A DNA stretch of 64,000 nucleotides from Cololabis saira (GCF_033807715.1 NC_084599.1:31022125-31086124); one strand, 5' to 3'; shown: positions 13,851-22,666, counted from the first letter of the stretch. Notes: generated by a model not told the origin, from the letters alone. A program made the numbers and translations.

Positions 13851-13876
13851 CCCACCCCCCACCCAACCCACCCCCC
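13851..13876 (-). other. G-quadruplex motif in the ORF1-ORF2 spacer, element A
   Basis: On the sense strand the run reads GGGGGGTGGGTTGGGTGGGG and continues with a further GGTGGG, giving more than four close G-tracts. It lies about 210 nt upstream of the ORF2 start. A comparable motif sits in the same place in element B (44023-44047). Confidence 0.75.
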
Positions 13877-14385
13877 GAAAGGGCCAGAAATATGCCCTAA
13901 CTAACAAACCTTCCCTAATACTTGATTCCGTGACCATAGTCGGAAATAGGGCAGCAGTAGGGCAGCAGCAGCCAGCCCCTCCCCTCCCAGACTGTATCAA
14001 TAACGAAAAACATGTCAAAGAAGTCATCCCTTCAATACTTAGAACTACATGCATGAACCGTGCACAAGGAGCTGCGTGTAAAAATGTACCGACCTATTTA
14101 TGATGCATGAGATACAACACAATAGCCATAATTAAAACTATAAGACTGAGGTAGCTGCCTTACCATTAAAGTGTTGGCTACACCAAGGGCAAAACTGAGA
14201 TCTACCCCCTGATGTGAGAAAATCTCTTGAGCGTGTAAAAACAGAAATGCCCCTCTGCTAAGGCTGCAATATACCATAAAACTAAAGATAAATCAAATCC
14301 AGCAGGAATTCTGTGGTGACAACGGTAACTTATAACACTCATGAAGATCAAAGTTGTTGACATTGCACATAACCATGACAGCAGT

Positions 14386-15215
14386 GACTGATATTATTAG
14401 AAGAGAGAGAAAGAGAAAAAAAAATAAATAAATAAATAAAAAAAAAGAAAAAAAAAATCTATCCAGTCTTGAAGCTAAACAGTCACTTTAAGAAGTTCAA
14501 AATGTTGAGCATATACGTCGCCAACTTATAACTATGACAGCAGTGAGTGACATTTTAGAAAGAAAAAATTAATAAATCAATTAAAAAAAAAAAATAAATA
14601 AATAAATAAAATGTCCAGCCTTGAAGCTAAACAGTCCCTTCAAGAAAGTTCAAAATGCTGAGCATATACGACGCCAACTTATAACTATGACAGCAGTGAC
14701 TGACACTTTAGAAAGAAAAAATAAATAAATAAATCAATTAAAAATAAATAAATAAATAAAATAAATTAAAATATTAGAACAACTCAGACTGTTAATAAGA
14801 GCAGTAGAAATAAAAAAAGGGGGATTTTCGCCTTATAAAAGGGATTAAACCCGCATCTGGAGAAATCCAATCTTTATACTAAACAGTCACTTTAAGAATG
14901 TTCAAAATGTTGAGCATATACGTCGCCAACTTATAACTATGACAGCAGTGACTGACATTTTAGAAAGAAAAAATAAAAAAAATTAATAAAAAAAAAAAAT
15001 AAAAAAAAAATAATAAATAAATAAATAAATCAATTTAAAAAAAAATAAAATAAAAATAAATAAAAAATGTCCAGCCTTGAAGCTAAACAGTCCCTTCAAG
15101 AAAGTTCAAAATGCTGAGCATATACGTCGCCAACTTATAACTAGCAGTGAGTGACATTTTAGAAAGAAAAAATTAATAAATCAATTAAAAAAATAAATAA
15201 ATAAATAAATCAATC

Positions 15216-15252
<37 letters not shown>

Positions 15253-15540
15253 TCCAGCCTTGAAGCTAAACAGTCCCTTCAAGAAAGTTCAAAATGCTGA
15301 GCATATACGACGCCAACTTATAACTATGACAGCAGTGACTGACACTTTAGAAAGAAAAAATAAATAAATCAATCAATTAAAAATAAATAAAATAAATTAA
15401 AATATTAGAGCAACTCAGACTGTCAATAAGAGCAGTAGAAAAAAAAAAAAAAATATATAAGAGGGATTAAACCCGCATCTGGAGAAATCCAGTCTTTAAA
15501 CTAAACAGTCACTTTAAGAATGTTCAAAATGCAGAAATAA
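14386..15540 (-). repeat. Tandem repeats with A/T-rich linkers in the ORF1-ORF2 spacer, element A
   Basis: A block of about 100 bp (key strings gaagctaaacagtc, gcatatacg.cgccaactta and gacagcagtgactgacat) recurs about six times. The copies are joined by A-rich (AAAT)n linkers of varying length. A second block with cgcatctggagaaatcca appears at about 14780-14875 and 15410-15490, which suggests a higher-order two- or three-unit duplication. No ORF crosses the array. A 2-kb spacer between ORF1 and ORF2 is unusual for an L1 element. Confidence 0.85.
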
Positions 15541-15717
15541 AGTCTTATATGCGAATTACCTTGTTCCACCACTAGAGCAAGTGCATAAAGTTAAATGGAA
15601 TATGAAGCGTGAAAGAAAAAGAGATGTCCATTCACCGTGATCCGTTGCGGCATACATCGTTCAGGAATATTATCAGCTGATGAGTCCCACATCCATCCAG
15701 GCGATGTGACGGGGACG

Positions 15718-16620
15718 CTATAGATCCGCCGCCGCCGCCTGCGCGGCGCCGGCCCGCGTGTGTCGGCTCACAGCCCCGCCAGCCAGAGCCCGAGGGGACC
15801 TCTCCTGCGTCGTTCTCGGCTGAGAGTTGAGGAAATCCTCCGCTTCTCTGGGGTTGTTGAAGACACGATAATCCGAACCATCCTTGACTTTGAGGGTCGC
15901 TGGATAGAGGAGGAAAAATTCAACCCCTCTCTCGCGCGCGGTGTCCATCGCCTGGGTGAAAGCCTGACGCCGCTTGACTGTGTAATTACTATAATCGGCG
16001 GCAAATCTCACTCTCCTGCCGTCAATGGTGACCGGGTCTTTCCTCGCCGCCCGGAGAATATCCTGCCGTGTCGTGTAGCGGAGTACGTTGAAGATGAGAG
16101 TGCGGGGCCGGTCTCCTGCAGGACGTCCATTGTATATGCGGTGGGCCCGCATGATCTCCGGTTGCCCAGGCTGAAGAGACGGGAACCACTTCGGGAGTGT
16201 GCGGTTCAGGTATTGCACGCCGTTCGATCCCTCGACACCCTCTTTCAAGCCGATGATGCGTATGTTGCAGCGTCTATTCCTGTCCTCCATGTCCGCCATC
16301 TTGAGTTCCAGTGCGCCCAGCGCCGCCTCGTGGTTTGCAACCGTCCTCGAGTTATCATTGACGGTGCTTTTCAGAGTCAAAATATCCGCTTTCACCACAC
16401 CAATACTGGCCGATAGTGAGGTCAGCTCAGATTGAATCGTGTCCAGCTTGTCCTCTGTGGATTTAGCCGTCTCGTTGAGTTGTACGAACCGCGGCTCTAG
16501 ATATTCACGTTGTCTCTCCATTAGCATGTCTGCCATAGCTTCCTGTTCGGAAACACAAGCTCCTTTGTTCGACTTCGTAGAGCCTCCACCTGTACTGTTC
16601 TTCTTCCCAGCCTCCGTCAT
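15718..16620 (-). CDS. L1/Tx1 element A ORF1: RNA-binding protein (Transposase_22-type)
   Basis: The protein is about 300 residues from the preferred start at 16620 (MTEAGKKNS); an in-frame ATG nine codons upstream at 16647 also exists. A hydrophilic Ser/Gly-rich head is followed by a heptad-rich coiled coil with SELTSLSASIG and ALELKMADMEDRNRR. Next come an RRM-like part (NIRIIGLKEG) and the C-terminal domain (PRTLIFNVLRYTTRQDILRA, FAADYSNYTVKRR, LLYPATLKV). This is the architecture of L1 ORF1p, a trimeric nucleic-acid chaperone that packages L1 RNA. The frame is uninterrupted and ends 2.08 kb before ORF2. Confidence 0.92.
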   Translation of the reverse strand: MTEAGKKNSTGGGSTKSNKGACVSEQEAMADMLMERQREYLEPRFVQLNETAKSTEDKLDTIQSELTSLSASIGVVKADILTLKSTVNDNSRTVANHEAALGALELKMADMEDRNRRCNIRIIGLKEGVEGSNGVQYLNRTLPKWFPSLQPGQPEIMRAHRIYNGRPAGDRPRTLIFNVLRYTTRQDILRAARKDPVTIDGRRVRFAADYSNYTVKRRQAFTQAMDTARERGVEFFLLYPATLKVKDGSDYRVFNNPREAEDFLNSQPRTTQERSPRALAGGAVSRHTRAGAAQAAAADL

Positions 16621-16728
16621 TTTGTCACAAGCAATTAAAAACGTCACAAATATCCGGGTAAAAATAGACTTAAAGGGATAAACTAGGTAAAAACGGGGAG
16701 GTTAGGGCAAGCGCGAAGAGCCTAAGCT

Positions 16729-16736
16729 GCCATCTT
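16729..16736 (-). promoter_or_regulatory. YY1-type site near the 5' end of L1 element A
   Basis: The minus strand reads ACAAGATGGC, the core YY1 motif, about 40 nt inside the element's 5' end. In human L1 a YY1 site at the extreme 5' end sets the transcription start. A similar placement here suggests an analogous initiator function; this is inference from motif and position. Confidence 0.55.
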
Positions 16737-16744
16737 GTCCGGCC

Positions 16745-16756
16745 GGTCACGTGACC
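16745..16756. promoter_or_regulatory. Palindromic E-box GGTCACGTGACC near the 5' end of L1 element A
   Basis: A perfect 12-bp palindrome with a CACGTG core (USF/MITF/CLEAR class) lies 17-28 nt from the element's 5' terminus. Next to the YY1 motif it makes a compact candidate promoter. Confidence 0.5.
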
Positions 16757-19266
16757 GCTAGTTGCATCGTTTTGCCACGGTAATGCTTTTGACTGAGAAA
16801 AGTAATGCCCATCGTCGCAGGATCGAGACGCACATTTTGATGTATAACACACCTGGGTGCACGTTACGGCATATGGCATAAATGGCATAAATTTCACCAA
16901 AATTACATGATTAATTCAAAATGGCCGACTTCCTGCTCGGTTTCGGCCATGGCGCCAAGAGACTTTTCTCTAAGTTGACAGGTGTCTAGCGATTTTCGTG
17001 CATGTACGTCAAACCGTATTGTGGGGCTTGAGGCACAAAGTTTTCTAGGGGCGCTTGTGGAGCCATTAGGCCACGCCCATTAATGCAAACCATTAAATAT
17101 CAAATTTTTCGCCAGGCCTGGCTTGCGTGCAAAATTTGGTGACTTTTGGGGCACGTTTAGGGGGGCAAAAAGGCCTTCATTTTGTCGGAAAAAAAAACCC
17201 TTTGCACTGTCAGTGCTCGGGCCCTAATTACAAGCGGGGCTCCCTGCTCTGTTTTTCCTCATCCAAGGGGTCCCTGGGCTAAAAAAGGTTGAAGACCCCT
17301 GTTCTAAGGCATTTTGCTCTGCTCTATTAAAACTATTGTACTATTGATTCTTCAATGTCATTTCTTCATCAGTCTCCTGAGATATGTTTGACCCCTTGCA
17401 TTCAGTGGTAATCAGTCTCGCTGTCGCCAACTCTTTATTCCTTGAGTGTTATTATTCAGTATTACTGAGATATTATAGTCACCTGGTGGTTAAAAATATA
17501 TACAGAGGTACCATGGGTTATTTTTTTCCATAACAATTTGCCAACCATCAAAGCACATTGTCTGTGTATTTGTCCCGTAGCAGAATGGACAGCCCTGGGA
17601 GACTGCCTGCGTAACTTGAGAGACTGTTTTGTTATATTCTGCTTCGAATGCTGGCTATGCACAGGTCGATGGCTGGCTGAGTGAATTGTATTGTGTTTTT
17701 TGTGGTTTGATGAACTTTTTTCTGCTGTGTTTTTCCTGGGGTAATTGTGTTTTAGTGCTTGTGTGAACAACAAAGCTGTGTTATTATGTTTTGCTGGATT
17801 TACCTATGGGTCCAGGCATAATGACACACAGACTATCCACAGTTTTTTAAAAAACTTTTTTATGATTTGTCTTGCCACCTGCCTTGTGCTACAACCCTGG
17901 GAGGGCAATCTAGGCGTCTGGGGGGGGGTGACAGGTTGTAAGAACCCAGTGATACTTTTGGATGGATTGTTTTTTTTTTTTTCAAGATATGCATGATAAG
18001 TATGATGACTTTTGAGAGGATTGTGTTGGATAAATGAGTATGGGTTTCCCCATGGTAATAGCATCGGCCCTTTGGCAATTTGAATATTAAAATATTGGAC
18101 AATGGAGGAAACATAACGTGTGCATGAAACAGGATAAAACAAATACTTCAATGACATGACAGTGACATTATGAGCACAGCACATAGCTGATAATCGGAGA
18201 CCGGCATTTAAATAGTGTAATTGTTAAATTGTTATGTTAATTGACCGTTGTAAATAATAAGAGGCATTTATGAAAGCTGCTCCAAAACATCACTGGTTAT
18301 TGCAGCTAGTCCAGCAGAGCTTTGAGTGAAGGAAACGCAGGTCAAAAGACTGGTTCATTATTGCTGTTATTTGATATGTGTTCTGTTTGGTTAACGTGAA
18401 CTAACATGAGACTTACAAGGATAGTGTAAGCAACTTGCTCATTCTTGAGTGTTTTATCTCTTTATTTGGAGACACTGAGTACAAATATTAGTTATAAAAG
18501 CAGGAAATAAGGCTGCACTTTACTAGAATACTTTACTGTGAAATGGTGCAAGGGACGTTTTAAGCTAAGGTATGATGCATGTTACCAGGGTACATATGTG
18601 AAGCTAAATTTCAAAGTAATCATTGGGTCTCAGAAAGATAGAGGTGTAAGACCAATGATATAAAATCTTCCTATGGTAAAGCCATCGGAGAGGATGCAAT
18701 GTGAGGATTTGGAAACTTAAATGTATAAATGGGGCAAGGTGGTGGTGGAACAAAGAGGGAAAAGAAGGGAATTAATCAATGACTCAATATTAAGACTGTT
18801 TGATTTCCAAAATGATGGAAAGGACTCCAAAGAACAGCAGACAGACAAAGCAAAGGCTGTTCTCCCTTTGCTACCTGTATCCCTGCAATTTCACAGAGAA
18901 CAGAATAAACAATTATTTGTGAAACTCTGTTTAATTAAGATGACTATTATATAAGTTATATTCTCAGTGGTTCCATAACAGGTCACCAGTAAATATTTTT
19001 TGCTGAATCTATTCATGTCACAGAATATAATAAAGCACAATGACATTTCACAAAACTCCAAAGCATTTCACTTAAAATAAACATTTAGGGACAACTTTGT
19101 GTTTGTGACTGAAAAGAAATAAAAAGTACCCAGTCAGAAATCAATTGTAATTTCCTGTTACTAATGTATGAGCTGCCTCTTCAGCAGTGTCCCTGGAAAA
19201 CAGTTTCAATAAATTGAAGAATGAAGTTGGAGATTAAATAATGCTATTATGACGTCATTGTTAAGG

Positions 19267-19310
19267 TGCGGCACGGTGGCGTAGTGGATGGCGTTGCTAC
19301 CTCACAGCAA
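19267..19310 (+). repeat. Short fragment of a common fish repeat (gcacggtggcgtagtgg)
   Basis: The string gcacggtggcgtagtgg and the following gctacctcacagcaa match a very abundant fish repeat I recognise, but only about 45 bp remain. It looks tRNA-like at first glance, but there is no cloverleaf. Confidence 0.45.
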
Positions 19311-19649
19311 TAAGCTGTGAACAACATTTAACATAAAATACATTGTTTTAAGTGAGATTTTGGTATATTCTAGAATTAACATGTCTTTAAACATGCTTGA
19401 AAGAATCAGTCTTGCTTCAAATTGCACATGAATGTTCTTCGTCAAAAGGTCTTTGTAATGCTATTAACCTCTTTTTTCAATACACACCATACCCACCATA
19501 ACCATGAGAAGAAAGGAAAATAAATAAATAAATAATTGCAAACATTAACAGTCTTTTTTTTGGATCACTTAAAAAAAAAAGCTAAACCAGGGGTTCTCAA
19601 ACTTTTGGTTTATAAGAATTTTATATGAAGTTCTAATATGATTGATTGA

Positions 19650-20076
19650 AGTCACGGCTCAGACAGGACAGAGAACCCAAAAGCACAACACCAGGCAGGA
19701 TCAGAGTCCAAGAGGCTTTAATCTTTGTCAAAAGGCAGGCAGGGGTCAAACCGGGTAGTCAGGCAGATCAGGCAAACAAAACCAAAACGGGCAGGCAAAA
19801 ATCCATAAACTAAGAATCATGCAGGGTTACAGGCAGGCAGGCAGGAACAGGACAAAAATCAGGAAGGCTGGAAAGCGAGGCAAAAGCACACGACAATCTG
19901 GCAACAGGTATGAGGGAATGGGCCGGTTTATGAAGGGGAAACTGATGAGGGAAACCAGGTGTGGAGCTGGGCCAGGGAAGCACAGGTGAAGGGAATGAGG
20001 CTGATGAGGGTGGCAGGATCCAGATGACAGGAGAGTCAGTAACACAGCAAAAAAACCATGAACTGTGATCATGACA
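19650..20076 (-). repeat. 3' LTR of the proline-rich LTR element
   Basis: Second copy, in the sense direction, of the 427-bp LTR; it ends the element. The first base differs from the other LTR (A for T of the terminal TG). An ATTAAA-type polyadenylation signal is present on the minus strand near 19720. Confidence 0.9.
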
Positions 20077-22666
20077 GAACCCCCCCCTCAAGGGACAGAT
20101 TCCAGATGTCCCAAAACCCCCCCACCCAGGGTGGGCGGAGGGAGTCCGGAGGAGGGCCCCGGCCAACACATGGCCAAAGCTCCGGGGGCCGTCCTCGGTG
20201 CCGGGCAGACCAGCGAGGCAGGTCTTCCGGGGGTCGGTCTGGGGACTTGGCAGGCGGATCCGGGGTTCGGTCTGGGGGCTTGGCAGGCAGTCCCGGGGGT
20301 GGGTCTGGGGGCTTGGCAGGCTGGTCCGGGGGTGGGTCTGGGGGCTTGGCAGGCGGGTCCGGGGGTCGGTCTGGGGGCTTGGCAGGCGGGTCCGGGGGTC
20401 GGTCTGGGGGCTTGGCAGGCTGGTCAGGGGGTCGGTCTGGGGGCTTGGCAGGCTGGTCCGGGGGTCGGTCTGGGGGCTTGGCAGGCTGGTCCGGGCGTCG
20501 GTCTGGGGGCTTGGCAGGCGGGTCAGGGGGTCGGTCTGGGGGCTTGGCAGGCGGGTCAGGGGGTCGGTCTGGGGGCTTGGCAGGCGGGTCAGGGGGTCGG
20601 TCTGGGATTGCGGCAGGCTGGTCAGGGGGTCGGTCTGGGACTGCGGCAGGCTGGTCAGGGGGTCGGTCTGGGGGCTTGGCAGGCTGGTCAGGGGGTCGGT
20701 CTGGGATTGCGGCAGACTGGTCAGGGGGTAGGTCTGGGGGCTTGGCAGACTGGTCAGGGGGTCGGTTTGGGACTGCGGCAGGCTGGTCAGGGGGTCGGTC
20801 TGGGACTGCGGCAGGCAGGTCCGGGGGTCGGTCTGGGGGCTTGGCAGGCTGGTCAGGGGGTCGGTCTGGGGGCTTGGCAGGCTGGTCAGGGGGTCGGTCT
20901 GGGGGCTTGGCAGACTGGTCAGGGGGTCGGTTTGGGACTGCGGCAGGCTGGTCAGGGGGTCGGTCTGGGACTGCGGCAGGCTGGTCAGGGGGTCGGTCTG
21001 GGGGCTTGGTAGACTGGTCAGGGGGTCGGTTTGGGACTGCGGCAGGCTGGTCAGGGGGTCGGTCTGGGACTGGGGCAGGCTGGTCAGGGGGTAGGTCTGG
21101 GACTGCGGCAGGCTGGTCAGGGGGTAGGTCTGGGGCTGCGGCAGGCTGGTCAGAGGGTCGGTCTGGCACTGCGGCAGGCTGGTCAGAGGGTCGGTCTGGG
21201 GGCTTGGCAGACTGGTCAGGGGGTCGGTCCGGGACTGCGGCAGACTGGTCAGGGGGTCGGTCTGGGACTGCGGCAGACTGGTCAGAGGGTCGGTCTGGGG
21301 GCTTGGCAGACTGGTCAGGGGGTCGGTCTGGGACTGCGGCAGACTGGTCAGGGGGTCGGTCTGGGACTGCGGCAGACTGGTCAGGGGGTCGGTCTGGGAC
21401 TGCGGCAGGCTGGTCAGGGGGTCGGTCTGGGACTGCGGCAGGCTGGTCAGGGGGTCGGTCTGGGACTGCGGCAGGCTGGTCAGGGGGTCGGTCTGGGACT
21501 GCGGCAGGCTGGTCAGGGGGTCGGTCTGGGACTGCGGCAGGCTGGTCAGGGGGTCGGTCTGGGATTGCGGCAGGCTGGTCAGAGGGTCGGTCTGGGACTG
21601 CGGCAGGCTGGTCAGAGGGTCGGTCTGGGACTGCGGCAGGCTGGTCAGAGGGTCGGTCTGGGATTGCGGCAGGCTGGTCAGGGGGTCGGTCTGGGACTGC
21701 GGCAGATCCATCCAGGATCGCCTCAGGAAGGGGAACAGAGACCACCTCCAGAACAGAGACCGGCCGGACCGCCTCAGGAACCGAGGGCTGCGGGACCGCC
21801 TCAGGAACAAGAGTCGGGGCTGACCGGAGGCGGGGAGCCGGAACCGGGGCAGACAGGAGGCGGGGAGCCGGAACCGGGGCAGACAGGAGGCGGGGAGCCG
21901 GAACCGGGGCAGACAGGAGGCGGGGAGCCGGAACCGGGGCAGACAGGAGGCGGGGGGCCGGAACCGGGGCAGACAGGATGCGGGGGGCCGGAACCGGGGC
22001 AGACAGGATGCGGGGGGCCGGAACCGGGGCAGACAGGATGCGGGGGGCCGGAACCGGAGCAGACAGGATGCGGGGGGCCGGAACAGGAGCAGACAGGATG
22101 CGGGGGGCCGGAACAGGAGCAGACAGGATGCGGGGGGCCGGAACAGGAGCAGACAGGATGCGGGGGGCCGGAACAGGAGCCGGAGCAGGAGCTGGAGCTG
22201 GAACAGGAGCCGGAGCAGGAGCTGGAGCTGGAACAGGAGCCGGAGCAGCAGCTGGAACAGGAGCCGGAGCAAGCTGGGGCTGGCGCTGACGCCGTCGTCG
22301 TTGCCTGCCCTGAAGGCTCCTGGGCCCACCCAGAGCCAGGCGTGTTCCCCAAAAGGGGTCCCAATACTCCTCCTCCTTGGCCCAGCGCATGTTATCAGCC
22401 GATTCTCGGGGAGCAGGAACAAGCTGGGGCTGGGGCCGACGCCGTCGTTGTCTCCCCTGAGCCTGCAGGCCTCTGGGCCCACCCAGAGCCAGGCGTGTTC
22501 CCCAGAAAGGGGGAAGAGACTGGGGTGTGTCCGGGGCCACCTCGGGAACAGCAACAGGCTGGAACTGGGGGCATGTCTCTGTCCCCTTCACCGTACGGTG
22601 GTAGAACGCCACTTGGTCCCCATAAAAAAAATCCCACAAATCCTCTTCCTTACGTGGTAGGTCCAT
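20069..22666 (-). CDS. Proline-rich repeat ORF of the LTR element (function unknown)
   Basis: The open frame is 865 codons from a Kozak-like ATG (aacATGG) just inside the 5' LTR, and it stops in the 3' LTR. The first about 40 residues, MDLPRKEEDLWDFFYG onwards, are complex sequence in the position of gag. They are followed by two copies of FWGTRLALGGPR, each with a basic run (RQRRRR). Next come about 12 ten-residue repeats (PAPRLLSAPV type) and then about 45 eleven-residue repeats (PDRPPDQPAAV or PDRPPDQPAKP type). I recognise no domain. Two other long frames cover the same DNA in register, so openness alone does not prove translation. The conserved start and the repeat units divisible by three argue for it. 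Read in the sense of the host gene. Confidence 0.45.
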   Translation of the reverse strand: MDLPRKEEDLWDFFYGDQVAFYHRTVKGTETCPQFQPVAVPEVAPDTPQSLPPFWGTRLALGGPRGLQAQGRQRRRRPQPQLVPAPRESADNMRWAKEEEYWDPFWGTRLALGGPRSLQGRQRRRRQRQPQLAPAPVPAAAPAPVPAPAPAPAPVPAPAPAPAPVPAPRILSAPVPAPRILSAPVPAPRILSAPVPAPRILSAPVPAPRILSAPVPAPRILSAPVPAPRILSAPVPAPRLLSAPVPAPRLLSAPVPAPRLLSAPVPAPRLLSAPVPAPRLRSAPTLVPEAVPQPSVPEAVRPVSVLEVVSVPLPEAILDGSAAVPDRPPDQPAAIPDRPSDQPAAVPDRPSDQPAAVPDRPSDQPAAIPDRPPDQPAAVPDRPPDQPAAVPDRPPDQPAAVPDRPPDQPAAVPDRPPDQPAAVPDRPPDQSAAVPDRPPDQSAAVPDRPPDQSAKPPDRPSDQSAAVPDRPPDQSAAVPDRPPDQSAKPPDRPSDQPAAVPDRPSDQPAAAPDLPPDQPAAVPDLPPDQPAPVPDRPPDQPAAVPNRPPDQSTKPPDRPPDQPAAVPDRPPDQPAAVPNRPPDQSAKPPDRPPDQPAKPPDRPPDQPAKPPDRPPDLPAAVPDRPPDQPAAVPNRPPDQSAKPPDLPPDQSAAIPDRPPDQPAKPPDRPPDQPAAVPDRPPDQPAAIPDRPPDPPAKPPDRPPDPPAKPPDRPPDPPAKPPDRRPDQPAKPPDRPPDQPAKPPDRPPDQPAKPPDRPPDPPAKPPDRPPDPPAKPPDPPPDQPAKPPDPPPGLPAKPPDRTPDPPAKSPDRPPEDLPRWSARHRGRPPELWPCVGRGPPPDSLRPPWVGGFWDIWNLSLEGGVLS
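20077..20090 (-). other. Polypurine tract of the LTR element
   Basis: On the sense strand TTGAGGGGGGGGTTC stands immediately before the 3' LTR start TGTCATGATC, the place where plus-strand DNA synthesis is primed in LTR retrotransposons. This fixes the element's orientation. Confidence 0.75.
20130..21715. repeat. 33-bp G-rich minisatellite inside the LTR element
   Basis: About 45-48 tandem 33-bp units. Each has ggtcagggggtcggtctggg followed by either gcttggcaggct or actgcggcaggct; the two unit types are interspersed in blocks. The plus strand is G-rich and the minus strand C-rich throughout. Because 33 is divisible by three, every unit keeps the reading frame. Confidence 0.95.
21830..22180. 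repeat. 30-bp minisatellite inside the LTR element
   Basis: About 12 tandem 30-bp units (cggaaccggggcagacagga plus a cggggggc or cggggagc spacer). They pass into shorter gagcaggagctg-type repeats to about 22265. It too is divisible by three and lies in the proline-rich frame. Confidence 0.93.

Larger units (their letters stand above)
9540..16773 (-). mobile_element. Full-length L1-clade (Tx1-type) LINE, element A
   Basis: A perfect 17-bp target duplication, gccacggtaatgctttt, flanks the element at 9523-9539 and 16774-16790. Read on the minus strand, the 7.2-kb element has a short 5' region, ORF1 (ends 15718), an unusually long 2.1-kb spacer with tandem repeats, ORF2 (13639-9872), a 3' UTR with a G-rich tract and AATAAA (9560-9565), and a poly-A tail. 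ORF1 and ORF2 are both uninterrupted. The complete duplication, intact frames and full length indicate a young, possibly retrotransposition-competent copy. It sits in sense orientation within the host intron. Confidence 0.93.
9186..17225 (+). repeat. Fish interspersed repeat (gcaagcagcg type), split by an L1 insertion
   Basis: The left part (9186-9539) starts aaagctgcaagcagcg and the right part (16791-17225) ends cagtgctcgggccct. Together they are about 790 bp once the L1 is removed. aatta stands on both outer sides (9181-9185, 17226-17230) and may be the target duplication. The left part has an internal direct duplication of about 135 bp (units near 9236 and 9372). I recognise the sequence as a very common fish repeat without coding capacity but cannot name its superfamily. 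Confidence 0.7.
5320..17301 (+). mobile_element. hAT DNA transposon (ZBED5/Charlie-like), dead, carrying nested insertions
   Basis: The terminal inverted repeats are caggggtcttcaacc at 5320-5334 and its exact complement at 17287-17301. They are flanked by the 8-bp target duplication ttctaagg at 5312-5319 and 17302-17309. An 8-bp duplication is the hAT hallmark. The plus strand carries remains of a BED-finger hAT transposase. The span is 12 kb because later elements sit inside it: a TTAA MITE at 6663-7149, a truncated LINE at about 7829-8745, and a fish repeat at 9186-17225 that itself holds a full-length L1. Without these the element would be about 2.8 kb, normal for an autonomous hAT. Confidence 0.93.

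Noticed and set aside
13632..14054. 140-codon frame upstream of ORF2 in L1 element A (and a 75-codon one at 43885-44112 in element B) as a third L1 ORF
   Set aside because: Both give GWVGGG only because they translate the G-rich quadruplex tracts; there is no other similarity, so I treat them as spacer.
19267..19310. tRNA-like phrase (ggcgtagtggatggcg, gcta.ctcacagcaa)
   Set aside because: No cloverleaf and no proper B box at the right distance; it is a scrap of a common fish repeat.
20130..22180. Regular direct repeats reminiscent of a CRISPR array
   Set aside because: The units are contiguous without unique spacers, in a vertebrate LTR element; they are minisatellites.
20058..22289. Long plus-strand Gly/Ser/Arg-rich open frame (743 codons) that looks like a structural or silk-like protein
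   Set aside because: It is the complement of the minisatellite in the LTR element; openness follows from the 33- and 30-bp unit composition, and its plus-strand start lies in the LTR and polypurine tract of an element that reads the other way.
19810..22554. Minus-strand 914-codon frame (LPQSQTDPLTS repeats)
   Set aside because: It overlaps the proline-rich ORF in another frame, starts inside the repeat-adjacent region rather than after the 5' LTR, and has no complex head.
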